A stretch of 64,000 bases of DNA from Flavobacterium kayseriense (GCF_014305095.1 NZ_JACRUI010000001.1:1300744-1364743); one strand, 5' to 3'. Shown: positions 35,946 to 45,356, counted from the stretch's first letter. Notes: generated by a model not told the origin, from the sequence alone. A program made the numbers and translations.

Positions 35946-37469
35946 ATGAAGAATAGAAAAAGTAATTTAGGTTTAGCATCCATAATTGGATTAGGGTTAT
36001 TATCATTAACTACAGTTTCTTGTAACAACGATGATAATAACGGTTCTAGCAACCAGACTCAGGCTCCAAACGTGAATTTCACAGCTTTGGCTAGCAACAA
36101 TACAATTTTGACTTTTAACGCTCAAAATTTAACTACTGCAACATCAACTACAGCAATTGTTGGTTTGCCTGCGGCAGAGAATATTATAAGTATTGATTAC
36201 AGACCAGCCACCGGTCAATTATATGCGCTTGGTTCATCAAGCCGAATTTATTTTATTAATGAAAAATCAGGAGTTGCAACAGCTGTAGGATCAACTATAT
36301 TTTCTCCGGCAATTGTAGGAGCAAACGCTTCACTAGACTTTAACCCAACGGTTGATAGAATACGTCTAGTAACAGAATCAGGTCAAAACTTACGCTTACA
36401 TCCAGAGTTAGGAACTGTAGTGTCTACAGATGGTTCTATTAATGGGGGAACAAATCCTAGAATTGGAGCTGTTGCTTATACAAATAGTGTGGCAGGTGCA
36501 ACTACCACAATGTTATATGATATAGATTTTGCTCAAGATAAATTATACCTACAAAACCCACCAAACGATGGAGGTTTACAAGTAGTAGGAGATTTAGGTA
36601 TTAATTTTGAAGGTACAGGCGATATGGATATTACTGCTGATAATGCTACTGCATTAGCAGTGACCAATAGCAATAGTATTTCTACTTTATTTACTATTAA
36701 CCTAACAACTGGAAAAGCTACTAGTATTGGTAAATTTTCAGTTCCAGTTATAAGTATTGCTTTTAAAACGAATCCAATAGCTTATGCTACTACAGCTACA
36801 AATATGTTATTCCGTTTTGATCCTACCAAGGGAACAAGCACATCAGTTGCATTAACTGGGTTGGCCGCAAGTGAAACAATAGTTGGTTTAGATTTTAGAC
36901 CTGCGAACGGAGGATTATATGCCTTATCAAATCAAAGTAGATTATTCTCTGTTAATACTTCAAGCGGAGCTTTAGCAGTTGTAGGAACAACATTAATTCC
37001 TGCATTAAGTGGTACTTCATTTGGTTTTGATTTTAATCCAACTGTAGATAGAATTCGTGTAGTTAGTAATACAGGTCAAAACTTACGCTTACACCCAGAT
37101 TTAGGAACTGTAGTTTTCATAGATGGAACTCTTAAGCCGGGTACACCTTTTGTTAACGGAGCGGCTTATACGAACAATTTTGTAGGTGCAACTACAACTA
37201 CCTTGTTCGTGGTAGATTCTCAAACAGATATGTTATACCGTCAAGAGCCACCAAATGATGGGGTGTTAGTGGCAGTTGGAAATTTAGGAGTTAACGTAGA
37301 TGCTGATAGTGGTTTTGATATTGGTGGTAATAGTGCGATTGCTTATGCTTTATTGAAAGTAAATAACGCTACTGCAGTTTATACGATTAATTTAACTACA
37401 GGTGCAGCAACTAAAGTGTCAGATGTTAATATACAAGCTACTGCAATGGCGGTTGGACTAGGTTTCTAG
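35946..37469 (+). CDS. DUF4394 domain lipoprotein with duplicated domain
   Basis: 507 aa. The lipobox-like SC is at residue 26, followed by an Asn/Asp-rich linker and two DUF4394 modules (about 45-275 and 280-507). Each module carries the same blocks: IISIDYRPATGQLYAL / IVGLDFRPANGGLYAL, and DFNPTVDRIR followed by GQNLRLHP. The modules predict a beta-propeller-like surface protein. The DNA of the two halves is still very alike in places, pointing to a fairly recent internal duplication or gene conversion. Function unknown. Confidence 0.88.
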   Translation: MKNRKSNLGLASIIGLGLLSLTTVSCNNDDNNGSSNQTQAPNVNFTALASNNTILTFNAQNLTTATSTTAIVGLPAAENIISIDYRPATGQLYALGSSSRIYFINEKSGVATAVGSTIFSPAIVGANASLDFNPTVDRIRLVTESGQNLRLHPELGTVVSTDGSINGGTNPRIGAVAYTNSVAGATTTMLYDIDFAQDKLYLQNPPNDGGLQVVGDLGINFEGTGDMDITADNATALAVTNSNSISTLFTINLTTGKATSIGKFSVPVISIAFKTNPIAYATTATNMLFRFDPTKGTSTSVALTGLAASETIVGLDFRPANGGLYALSNQSRLFSVNTSSGALAVVGTTLIPALSGTSFGFDFNPTVDRIRVVSNTGQNLRLHPDLGTVVFIDGTLKPGTPFVNGAAYTNNFVGATTTTLFVVDSQTDMLYRQEPPNDGVLVAVGNLGVNVDADSGFDIGGNSAIAYALLKVNNATAVYTINLTTGAATKVSDVNIQATAMAVGLGF

Positions 37470-37494
37470 ACCAAACAATATTTTTGAATTAGTT

Positions 37495-37528
37495 AAAAAA
37501 CGACTTCCTCACAGGAGTCGTTTTTTTT
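37495..37528 (+). terminator. Terminator of the DUF4394 gene
   Basis: AAAAAACGACTTCCT and AGGAGTCGTTTTTT around CAC, with one bulge, followed by a T run. Confidence 0.8.
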
Positions 37529-37572
37529 GTGATAAATCTACACTAATATAGGACCAACTTGTAAATGATTCA

Positions 37573-37607
37573 AAAAAAAAAGGAACTCAATTTGAGTTCC
37601 TTTTTTT
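37573..37607 (-). terminator. Terminator of lysS
   Basis: GGAACTCAA and TTGAGTTCC (37582-37600) flanked by A and T runs. It lies 25 bp past the lysS stop on the minus strand. Confidence 0.8.
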
Positions 37608-37631
37608 AAATATAGAGTAGTATAAAATGTT

Positions 37632-39329
37632 TTATTCCTTCAATCGGCAAGCTTTTATATCTCCATCAACAACAACTTCAGTCATTCCTAAGGCAGATAA
37701 ATTTTTCATGGCTTTATCCCACTTTTTACCGCTCAAATCTGATTTTATTTTAAGTAAACCAAACTCCATTTGGTTGTTATTAGCCTGTAGGATCGCGACG
37801 ATAGTTTTTTCGTCTTCTTCTAGCTGTACTTGTTTCTTTTCAGGACGCATTTGCGGGAATAATAAAACCTCCTGAATCGATGCATTATTTGTCAAAAACA
37901 TCATCAAGCGATCCATTCCTATTCCTAAACCAGAGGTTGGTGGCATACCATATTCTAGAGCTCTCAAGAAATCTTCATCGATAATTCCGTTAGCTTCATC
38001 GTCTCCTTTAGCAGCCAAACGCATTTGATCTTCAAAACGAGCTCTCTGATCAATAGGGTCATTTAGTTCAGAGTATGCATTTGCTACTTCTTTACCACAA
38101 ACCATTAATTCAAAACGCTCTGTCAATTCCGGATTGTCACGGTGCTCTTTACAAAGAGGTGACATTTCCTTTGGGTAGTCTGTAATGAATGTTGGCTGAA
38201 TGTAGTTTCCTTCGCATTTCGCTCCAAAAATTTCATCGATCAGTTTTCCTTTCCCCATTGTTTTGTCCACTTCAATCCCCATGCCTTTAGCAGCGTCATA
38301 AAGTTCCTCTTCTGTTTTACCAGAAATATCAAAACCTGTAAAATGCTTGATAGAATCAGTCATTGTAACTCGAGCATAAGGGGTTTTAAAGCTAATTTGG
38401 TGTTCACCAAACGTAGCTTCACTCGATCCGTTTACGCTCACAGCACAATGCTCTAGTAAGTTTTCAGTAAACTCCATCATCCAGTTGTAGTCTTTGTAGG
38501 CTACATATATTTCCATTGCGGTAAACTCAGGGTTGTGCGTTCTGTCCATCCCTTCATTTCTGAAGTTTTTAGAAAATTCATACACTCCATCAAATCCACC
38601 TACAATTAATCTTTTTAAGTACAATTCATTTGCAATACGCATGTACAATGGTATATCAAGTGAGTTATGGTGCGTAATAAACGGACGTGCCGCAGCACCA
38701 CCAGGAATCGATTGTAAAACCGGAGTTTCAACCTCAAGATATCCTGCTTCGTTAAAAAAAGAACGCATCGCGTTAAACAATTTTGTTCTCTTGACAAAAG
38801 TATCTTTAACGTGTTGGTTTACCGTTAAATCTACATAGCGCATTCTATAACGCAACTCGGCATCATTAAAGGCATCATGAACTTTTCCGTCCTCATCCAC
38901 TTTTGGCAAAGGCAACGGACGCAAAGTTTTACTCAAAAACGTGAATTCATCTACGCGAATGCATTGCGCACCAACTTTAGTAGTAAATAACTCTCCTACA
39001 ATTCCTATAAAATCTCCTAAATCAGTTAGTTTCTTAAATACTTGGTTGTACAAGGTTTTATCCTCACCAGGACATAAAACATCGCGATTTAAATACAATT
39101 GGATACGACCTTCACTATCTTGAAGCTCAGCAAAACAAGCTTTTCCTTGATCTCTTACACTCATCAATCGCCCAGCAACTGTAACCATTTTCCCGTCTTC
39201 AAAAGTCGCTTTGACCTGCTTTGAAGTATGAGTTACAGGAAAAAGATTTGCAGGATAAGGATTGATGCCCAAATTGCGTAAGGATTGTAGTTTTTCTCTA
39301 CGGATAATTTCTTGTTCAGATAATGCCAT
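37632..39329 (-). CDS. lysS: Lysine--tRNA ligase (class II)
   Basis: Class II LysRS, 565 aa. N-terminal OB-fold (about 55-160: VTVAGRLMSVRDQGKACFAEL), then the class II core with motif 2 (EFSKNFRNEGMDRTHNPEF) and motif 3 (GLGIGMDRLMM near 490). A C-terminal extension of some 55 residues follows the catalytic core, longer than in E. coli. The ATG at 39329 is preferred; the open frame upstream to 39374 overlaps the -7 element. The gene is alone between two terminator or repeat regions. Confidence 0.96.
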   Translation of the reverse strand: MALSEQEIIRREKLQSLRNLGINPYPANLFPVTHTSKQVKATFEDGKMVTVAGRLMSVRDQGKACFAELQDSEGRIQLYLNRDVLCPGEDKTLYNQVFKKLTDLGDFIGIVGELFTTKVGAQCIRVDEFTFLSKTLRPLPLPKVDEDGKVHDAFNDAELRYRMRYVDLTVNQHVKDTFVKRTKLFNAMRSFFNEAGYLEVETPVLQSIPGGAAARPFITHHNSLDIPLYMRIANELYLKRLIVGGFDGVYEFSKNFRNEGMDRTHNPEFTAMEIYVAYKDYNWMMEFTENLLEHCAVSVNGSSEATFGEHQISFKTPYARVTMTDSIKHFTGFDISGKTEEELYDAAKGMGIEVDKTMGKGKLIDEIFGAKCEGNYIQPTFITDYPKEMSPLCKEHRDNPELTERFELMVCGKEVANAYSELNDPIDQRARFEDQMRLAAKGDDEANGIIDEDFLRALEYGMPPTSGLGIGMDRLMMFLTNNASIQEVLLFPQMRPEKKQVQLEEDEKTIVAILQANNNQMEFGLLKIKSDLSGKKWDKAMKNLSALGMTEVVVDGDIKACRLKE

Positions 39330-39351
39330 TAGGTTCTTGTTTTTAAGAGTG

Positions 39352-39359
39352 CAAATATA
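39352..39359 (-). promoter_or_regulatory. Promoter -7 element of lysS
   Basis: TATATTTG on the minus strand, 22 bp before the ATG. Confidence 0.5.
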
Positions 39360-39438
39360 ACAAATAGATTGCAAAATTCAGAATTCAGGATTTAGATTTT
39401 TTGAAGCACAATATTTATGGTTTTTCATGACGATTCGT

Positions 39439-39516
39439 CCCGCTATTCGCTATATCTTTTGTGCCTCCTGATAGCCATCGGGAGGCATAAAAGGATGCCG
39501 CTACTATCGGGGCTAT
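39439..39516. repeat. Intergenic palindromic element, copy F (best preserved)
   Basis: CCCGCTATTCGCTATATC at the left and GGATGCCGCTACTATCGGGG at the right, with a central GCCTCCTGATAGCCATCGGGAGGC-type stem (39463-39486). Outer arms pair with each other, giving one long hairpin. This copy serves as the reference for the family. Confidence 0.85.
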
Positions 39517-39716
39517 ATTCAGCGAAGTCGTATTTTTAGAAATTTTCTAAATGTACTTTTAATTCCTGCATAATTCTGTATCATTAATAATTTTAAAGTG
39601 AGAATTAAACCTTTTGATGCAATTGATAGTCTTACCAATGACATTGTGATAAAGCTTTGAATTATAATTCAAAATCTTTTCCTAAAATTTAAGTTTAGTT
39701 CAAGATACTATTGTAA

Positions 39717-39880
39717 CAAATAGTGCTAAACTATATCAAAAATAAGGAAGATGCCAAAGAAAAAATACAAGACGTTTTTATAAAACTATTGTAGTCGATT
39801 AACCATTTTAAGCAGGAATTAATCTTAAACCGCGGATTTTTATCATTACTAAAATTTAAAAGATGGATATTTTAAAGTAT
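39717..39880 (+). pseudogene. Decayed ECF sigma factor fragment
   Basis: The frame ...NYIKNKEDAKEKIQDVFIKLL (39729-39791) closely resembles the region-2 helix of ECF sigma factors (...NKEDAEDIVQEVFIKLW). It is closed by TAG. In another frame shortly after, PRIFIITK matches the following region-2 aromatic motif. There is no start codon and several stops, so this is a remnant. It occupies most of the 490-bp gap before the YHYH gene; the rest of the gap is AT-rich without features. Confidence 0.4.
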
Positions 39881-40007
39881 CAAAACAGTCAGAAATACTT
39901 TTTTTGTTGGTAAGCGGTCAGAAAAACAAATACGAAATTAAAACAGCTACATATTTGAGAGCTTAGACATTTTATTAAAAAAAAAACATATTTAGAAAAT
40001 CCATACT

Positions 40008-40772
40008 ATGAAAAAAGCAAGTATTTTGTTAATCTTATTTTCAGCAATTTTTACATTTTTTGCATGTGGTAATTCAGATGAAGATATCGCCGTAACTAAT
40101 TCTAACTCTGGATCAGCGACAGTTCCCGAAGTTTATAAAAAAATATACGGTGCCACTAGTATTACATCCGATGGAACTTATGTAACTATCAAAACCAATG
40201 GTCAGCCGGATCACAAGAGTGTGTATTACCCAACCACTAATGCTAAATACGAGGCGTTTAGCGGGACAACTACCTTTGGGAATTACACCTTTAAAAAGAA
40301 TCCAAATACCATTAGCTTAACAAATGCATATACATTTAAAATACCATTAAATCCTGTGGTTGCAACAACACATGCTTCTACTCCTCTAGCCGCTATTGGC
40401 GTTGCTATAAATGGAGTGCCTTTATTCAACCAATACGCAGGTCCTAACCAACCATTGACAGATGAATTTCAATCTTTTGATCAATATTGGGGACATCCTA
40501 CAGCGACAAGTATGTATCATTACCATATAGAGCCTCTTTACTTAACACAAACCAAAGGGAAAGATGCCTTAATGGGTTTCTTATTAGATGGCTTTCCTGT
40601 TTATGGTCCTGAAGAAAACGGTACTGCTGTAACTGGTCTAGATGTATACCACGGCCATACAGGGGCAACTGTTGACTATCCAAACGGAATTTACCATTAC
40701 CACATCACTAATTCTGATCCTTACATCAACGGAAGCGGATTTTACGGTACTGCAGGAACATTTTCTAATTAG
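40008..40772 (+). CDS. YHYH domain lipoprotein
   Basis: 254 aa. Lipobox FFAC gives lipidated Cys20. The YHYH family has clustered aromatic-His motifs: YHYHIEPLYL near residue 168, DVYHGHTG near 209 and IYHYHITNSDPY near 226. The GFLLDGFPVYGP block is also characteristic. The His/Tyr-rich surface suggests metal binding, most simply copper. It is the first gene of a four-gene run with a MORN lipoprotein, SCO and an arylsulfotransferase-like protein, which supports a copper link. Confidence 0.88.
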   Translation: MKKASILLILFSAIFTFFACGNSDEDIAVTNSNSGSATVPEVYKKIYGATSITSDGTYVTIKTNGQPDHKSVYYPTTNAKYEAFSGTTTFGNYTFKKNPNTISLTNAYTFKIPLNPVVATTHASTPLAAIGVAINGVPLFNQYAGPNQPLTDEFQSFDQYWGHPTATSMYHYHIEPLYLTQTKGKDALMGFLLDGFPVYGPEENGTAVTGLDVYHGHTGATVDYPNGIYHYHITNSDPYINGSGFYGTAGTFSN

Positions 40773-40908
40773 TTTTTTGCCTATCGCTAAGTTGTTAAGG
40801 TACTAAAATTTCATTTTATGTATTTGTGGTTCATTAAATTCAAAAACCTTTAAGAAAGGGTAGCCAGAACAATAACAAAGAGGCGAAACAAATCTGTATT
40901 TAAATACA

Positions 40909-41520
40909 ATGAGTTTAAATAATAATTCTTTTACAAAAATAATCTTCTCTTTGATTGCAATAGTATTTTTTATTAGTTGCAATCAAGGTACAGAAGAGGC
41001 GCCTAAAAGACAAGCGCAAAAAACGCCTTCGATTTATAAAGTGGCGTCAGATGCGGGTTTCAATTTCAAACAAGATACCTTGTATTTTAAAACCGAAAAA
41101 TATTCTGGAAAACAGTATGAGCTGTATCCTACTAAAGACACCGCATTTGTAAAACCCTATTTAAACGGTATGCTTGAAGGTGTTCAAAAACTATGGTACG
41201 ACAATAAAGTCTTAGCCGAAGAGCGCCTGTATATTTCAAATAAAAAAGAGGGCATACACCAAAACTGGTGGGAAAATGGAAAGCCTAGATACAAATACCA
41301 TTTTTACAACGATGAGTTTCATGGTGAAGTGCTAGAATGGTACAAAACCGGACAATTATTCAAAAAATTTCACTACACCAACGGACACGAAGAAGGTAGC
41401 GAAAGATTATGGTATGAAGACGGTAGCGTACGTGCCAATTATGTGATTAAAAAAGGCAAGAAATACGGTTTAATCGGAATTAAATTATGTAAAAACCCTT
41501 ATGAAAAAAGTAGTAAATAG
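40909..41520 (+). CDS. MORN-repeat lipoprotein
   Basis: 203 aa. Lipobox ISC gives lipidated Cys24. The mature part has repeated MORN-variant (YwqK-like) units: YLNGMLEGVQKLWYDNKVL, ENGKPRYKYHFYNDEFHGEV, KTGQLFKKFHYTNGHEEGSE and LWYEDGSVRANYVIKKGKK. Such repeats usually mediate binding. Database labels such as YwqK antitoxin come from this repeat alone and should not be taken as function. Its end overlaps the start of the SCO gene by 20 bp, so expression is coupled. Confidence 0.88.
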   Translation: MSLNNNSFTKIIFSLIAIVFFISCNQGTEEAPKRQAQKTPSIYKVASDAGFNFKQDTLYFKTEKYSGKQYELYPTKDTAFVKPYLNGMLEGVQKLWYDNKVLAEERLYISNKKEGIHQNWWENGKPRYKYHFYNDEFHGEVLEWYKTGQLFKKFHYTNGHEEGSERLWYEDGSVRANYVIKKGKKYGLIGIKLCKNPYEKSSK

Positions 41521-42160
41521 CAACTGGACTTTATTAATTGCGCTAGTAATTACAATCTCCTCTTGCAACAAAGCAAAAGAGGAAGATGAGGGACTTCCCT
41601 TTTTTAATTCCTATGAATTTACTCCAGAATGGATTAGCCCAGACAGTCCTGAATATACTAATATCCATACTATTCCTGACTTTTCTTTCACCAATCAAAA
41701 TGGCGAAACAATAACGAAAGAAACTGTTGACGGTAAAATTTATGTAGCTAATTTCTTTTTTACCAGCTGTGGTAGCATCTGTCCAAAGATGACCGATAAC
41801 ATGGAAATTTTGCAAAACAAATTCAAGAATGATGACGCTGTTTTATTATTATCACATACTGTTGCTCCGGAGATTGACAAAGTTCCAATATTAAAAGAAT
41901 ACGCAAAAGAAAAAGGTTGTATTTCTGGGAAATGGCACTTGCTTACCGGTGACAAAGATGCGCTTTATTCGATAGCAAAAAAACAATATTTCGCTGGAGA
42001 TTCTATTGGATATTTCGGAAAAGCGAATGATTTTTTACATACTGAAAATTTTATTTTGGTGGATAAAAAAGAACGCATACGAGGAATTTATAATGGTACC
42101 CTTGCTATAGAAATGGACCGAATCATAGAAGACATTATCACACTTAAAAAAGAGGATTAA
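41501..42160 (+). CDS. SCO family copper chaperone lipoprotein
   Basis: 219 aa. An N-terminal lipobox (SSC near 22) is followed by a thioredoxin-like SCO1/SenC domain. Copper ligands are Cys90 and Cys94 in CGSIC, and a His at about 180 in FLHTENFILVDK. SCO proteins deliver copper to the CuA site of cytochrome oxidase or act in redox. No oxidase genes are present here; instead it is fused by overlap to the MORN gene and is 22 bp upstream of the arylsulfotransferase-like gene. Confidence 0.92.
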   Translation: MKKVVNSNWTLLIALVITISSCNKAKEEDEGLPFFNSYEFTPEWISPDSPEYTNIHTIPDFSFTNQNGETITKETVDGKIYVANFFFTSCGSICPKMTDNMEILQNKFKNDDAVLLLSHTVAPEIDKVPILKEYAKEKGCISGKWHLLTGDKDALYSIAKKQYFAGDSIGYFGKANDFLHTENFILVDKKERIRGIYNGTLAIEMDRIIEDIITLKKED

Positions 42161-42182
42161 ATAAATTATATAGTTATCCATC

Positions 42183-43628
42183 ATGATTCGAATTCATTTA
42201 AATAGCAGAAAATTCATAGGCGCTATTACTTATTTATTTTCTATAGCTACATTATTTTCTTGTAGTTCTTCAAACGAGGACACTGTTGAAACAGTGATAA
42301 CCCCTACAGTCACAAATACAGTAGGCTTGATACGCAACGATGCCGGAGCATTGAATGATGGTTATGTGTTATTTGCCCCGATAGGCAGCAATACTACTTA
42401 TTTAATAGATAAATGTGGGAAGCAAGTAAAGACTTGGGCTAGTAATTACAAACCGGGTCAATCTTGTTATTTACTGCCTGATGGAAGTTTATTAAGACCA
42501 GGAAATACTAATAATACCACTTTTAACGCCGGAGGAAAAGGTGGGGTTATTGAAAAGATTGATTGGAACGGAAATGTGACTTGGACCTACACGATATCTG
42601 ATGCATTAAAATGCCAACACCACGATGTAAAAGCATTACCGAATGGAAATATTTTAATTATCGCTTGGGAATCAAAAACGAATACAGAAGCAATTGCACA
42701 AGGGCGGGATCCAAATTTGGTTCCCTCAACCGTGTGGAGCGAACAAATAATCGAAATCAAACCCACAGGAACCAATGGAGGTACAATTGTTTGGGAATGG
42801 CATTTATGGGATCATTTGGTTCAAGATTTTGACGCATCTAAACCAAATTTCGGAACCATTGCAGCATCCTCAAAATTGATTAATGTAAATTATAATGCTA
42901 GTGCTACAAACCAAGATTGGATTCACTTGAATTCAATTGACTATAATGCTGCTTTAGACCAAATCTTAGTGAGTTCACATTCTTTTAATGAAGTTTGGAT
43001 TATTGATCACAGTACAACTACTGCTCAAGCCAAAAGTCACGCAGGCGGAAACTCGGGTAATGGTGGAGATTTAATTTATCGATGGGGAAACTCCTTAGCT
43101 TATAGTACTGGAACTACAACACAATTATTTGGACAACATAATGCGTATTGGATTGAGTCGGGATTTCCTTTTGAAAATCAAATCATGATTTTCAACAATG
43201 GAAACGGAAGAACGGGCGGGAATTATTCTACTATAGAAATCATAAAACCTCCAGTGAATGGGTATAATTATACTCAATCATTGCCATACGGCCCTAACAC
43301 GACTTCATGGAATTACAATGCTGGAAATCCAAATAATATGTATGCTCAAAATATTTCGGGTGCACAGCAATTATCAAATGGGAATGTACTTTTTTGCAAT
43401 GGTCCAGCTGGGATTTTTAGTGAAATAAATAGTAGTGGTAATTTAGTGTGGCAATATACAAATCCAGTAGCTAGTTCAGGTGTTTTAAAACAAAATGAAG
43501 TTGCTACACAAAATAGTGCTTTTAGAAGTACATTTTATCCCAAAACTTTCAGTGGTTTTAGCGGACGCACGCTTGGCTCTGGTGCTACAATCGAAGCTTT
43601 GAATTCGATTTCTAACTCATGTAAGTAG
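42183..43628 (+). CDS. Arylsulfotransferase (ASST)-like lipoprotein
   Basis: 481 aa. Lipobox FSC is near residue 27. The body is an arylsulfotransferase-type beta-propeller: GYVLFAPIGSNTTYLID, GNVTWTY, CQHHDVKALPNGNILI, WHLWDHLVQD, DWIHLNSIDYN and GQHNAYWIE. Paired His residues (HHD, WDH, GQHN) mark the active-site region, but the catalytic His of known ASST enzymes cannot be assigned with certainty. Last gene of the YHYH-MORN-SCO run, 22 bp from SCO. It may be a binding or redox protein rather than a sulfotransferase. Confidence 0.82.
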   Translation: MIRIHLNSRKFIGAITYLFSIATLFSCSSSNEDTVETVITPTVTNTVGLIRNDAGALNDGYVLFAPIGSNTTYLIDKCGKQVKTWASNYKPGQSCYLLPDGSLLRPGNTNNTTFNAGGKGGVIEKIDWNGNVTWTYTISDALKCQHHDVKALPNGNILIIAWESKTNTEAIAQGRDPNLVPSTVWSEQIIEIKPTGTNGGTIVWEWHLWDHLVQDFDASKPNFGTIAASSKLINVNYNASATNQDWIHLNSIDYNAALDQILVSSHSFNEVWIIDHSTTTAQAKSHAGGNSGNGGDLIYRWGNSLAYSTGTTTQLFGQHNAYWIESGFPFENQIMIFNNGNGRTGGNYSTIEIIKPPVNGYNYTQSLPYGPNTTSWNYNAGNPNNMYAQNISGAQQLSNGNVLFCNGPAGIFSEINSSGNLVWQYTNPVASSGVLKQNEVATQNSAFRSTFYPKTFSGFSGRTLGSGATIEALNSISNSCK

Positions 43629-43742
43629 ATCAAAAATAAAAAAAATGACACATAAATAAGTTTCATGAAGGTACTTTTATAAGGCGCTTTTTTTATTGTA
43701 AGAATATTTTGTTAAAATTTAGTTTGAAAAATTAAATCGTTT

Positions 43743-43750
43743 TATTTTTG
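43743..43750 (+). promoter_or_regulatory. Promoter -7 element
   Basis: TATTTTTG, 18 bp before the ATG of the lipoprotein at 43769. Confidence 0.5.
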
Positions 43751-43768
43751 GTTCGAAAAACAAACGCA

Positions 43769-44497
43769 ATGAGAGAATTTATTCTGCTACTGCTTGCAGT
43801 AGTATTATTAAGTAGCTGTGAAGTTACTGAAACATTACATATTAATGCCGATGCTTCTGGAACAGTAGAATACGATAGTCATAGAAATGAAAGAAGCTAC
43901 ATGCAAATTGCTGGAGAACAATATGCTAAAGAAACTGTTTTCCGAGATACTACCTATTTTTTTAAAGATTATATAGATAAATACAACAGTAATTTTATTA
44001 AATATACTGAAACTGAACAAGAATTGTTTAGCACGTTTAAAAATGTAAAAGTGCACAGTAAAAAAAGTGCATTCGATAAGGAGTTTAGGACAACTATTTC
44101 TCAAGATTTTAACAAAGTGGAGGATGTGCCTGATCTTTCAAAAGCAGAGGATTATAGTAGTGACATCGCACATAATTATGCGCTAACAGCCGAAGAGCAT
44201 TATTATAATATTCGTTTCGCCTTCAAAGACAATCAATTTCGCAGGATTGTAACTATTACTGATGCTGCTATGTTTGAAAAAGAGAAAGAAAAGTTAGAGT
44301 CTTACAATAAAATAGCTCAATTGAATCTCGTACAAACGTATGTGTTGAAATACCATTTTCCGCACCACATTAAATCGGTTTCTAATCCTAATACAGTGAT
44401 TGGTTCCGACAAGAAATCACTGGAGTTACGTTTTACGATTCTGGACTTTTTAAAAGATCCAGTAAGTACGAATTTGGAAGTTATTTTGGAGAACTAA
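43769..44497 (+). CDS. Hypothetical lipoprotein
   Basis: 242 aa. Lipobox SSC gives lipidated Cys17. The mature region starts VTETLHINADASGTVEYDSH, a motif I have seen in uncharacterised flavobacterial lipoproteins; the rest is charged and helical. No catalytic motif. The ATG at 43769 is preferred, since upstream in-frame codons overlap the promoter. Own promoter, so it is separate from the preceding cluster. Confidence 0.78.
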   Translation: MREFILLLLAVVLLSSCEVTETLHINADASGTVEYDSHRNERSYMQIAGEQYAKETVFRDTTYFFKDYIDKYNSNFIKYTETEQELFSTFKNVKVHSKKSAFDKEFRTTISQDFNKVEDVPDLSKAEDYSSDIAHNYALTAEEHYYNIRFAFKDNQFRRIVTITDAAMFEKEKEKLESYNKIAQLNLVQTYVLKYHFPHHIKSVSNPNTVIGSDKKSLELRFTILDFLKDPVSTNLEVILEN

Positions 44498-44542
44498 TAC
44501 TTAGTTTGAATGGCATGGTGGTTACTTCAGTTTAAAACTTTG

Positions 44543-44550
44543 TATCTTTG
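44543..44550 (+). promoter_or_regulatory. Promoter -7 element of lipB
   Basis: TATCTTTG, 27 bp before the ATG. Confidence 0.5.
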
Positions 44551-44577
44551 TCCTTCAAAATATTTGCCCAATATAAA

Positions 44578-45273
44578 ATGAATAAATTAATTCAACTTCA
44601 AGATTTAGGAAATAAAGATTATCAAGAAACCTGGGAGTATCAAGAAGAACTTTTTAAAGGGATAGTTGATCTTAAAATAAAAAATAGGAGAGAGGAAACC
44701 AATATAGATACGCCTAATTATTTTCTTTTTGTAGAACACCCTCACGTTTATACTTTAGGTAAAAGTGGCGATTTAAGTAACTTACTTTTATCGGAGTCTC
44801 AGTTAGAAGACAAGGGAGCTACTTTTTATAAAATTAATCGAGGAGGTGATATTACGTATCACGGTCCAGGGCAAATTGTAGGATATCCAATTCTGGACTT
44901 AGAGAACTTTTTTACAGACATACACAAATACCTTCGTTTACTTGAGGAATCCATAATCCTTACGCTTCAAGAATACGGTTTAGACTGTGGACGTAGCGAA
45001 GGCGAAACAGGAGTATGGCTTGGAGTGGGGACGCCGTTTGCTCGTAAAATTTGTGCAATGGGAGTTCGTGCTTCGAGGTGGGTGACCATGCATGGATTTG
45101 CATTAAATGTAAATGCCGACTTGGGTTATTTTGATAATATTATCCCTTGCGGTATTCGAGGCAAAGCGGTCACAACATTAAATGTAGAATTAGGTGTCGA
45201 TAGGGTAGATGAAAAAGAGGTAAAAGATAAGATTTTGAAACACTTCAAGGATTTGTTTGATTGTGAGTTTTAA
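44578..45273 (+). CDS. lipB: Octanoyl-[ACP]:protein N-octanoyltransferase
   Basis: Transfers octanoyl groups from ACP to lipoyl domains. 231 aa. The conserved blocks are RGGDITYHGPGQIVGYPI near residue 95 and the catalytic Cys in PCGIRGKAVTTL near 197, where the Lys is the second catalytic residue. The ATG at 44578 is chosen because the upstream start at 44548 lies within the promoter element. Single gene. Confidence 0.95.
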   Translation: MNKLIQLQDLGNKDYQETWEYQEELFKGIVDLKIKNRREETNIDTPNYFLFVEHPHVYTLGKSGDLSNLLLSESQLEDKGATFYKINRGGDITYHGPGQIVGYPILDLENFFTDIHKYLRLLEESIILTLQEYGLDCGRSEGETGVWLGVGTPFARKICAMGVRASRWVTMHGFALNVNADLGYFDNIIPCGIRGKAVTTLNVELGVDRVDEKEVKDKILKHFKDLFDCEF

Positions 45274-45356
45274 TAAAATGATCCGGTATTAATTACTAAT
45301 CTTTAGTTTTAAATAAAAAGTTACTTGTTTGAAAGCTTACAATCATAAATATGTTG

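Noticed and set aside
40909..41520. Antitoxin function of the MORN-repeat lipoprotein
   Set aside because: The YwqK antitoxin label rests only on the repeat; the protein is a lipoprotein in an envelope cluster and there is no toxin gene beside it.
42183..43628. Quinoprotein (PQQ) dehydrogenase
   Set aside because: The propeller motifs fit the arylsulfotransferase family; no PQQ-binding Trp-docking repeats or disulfide pair are seen.
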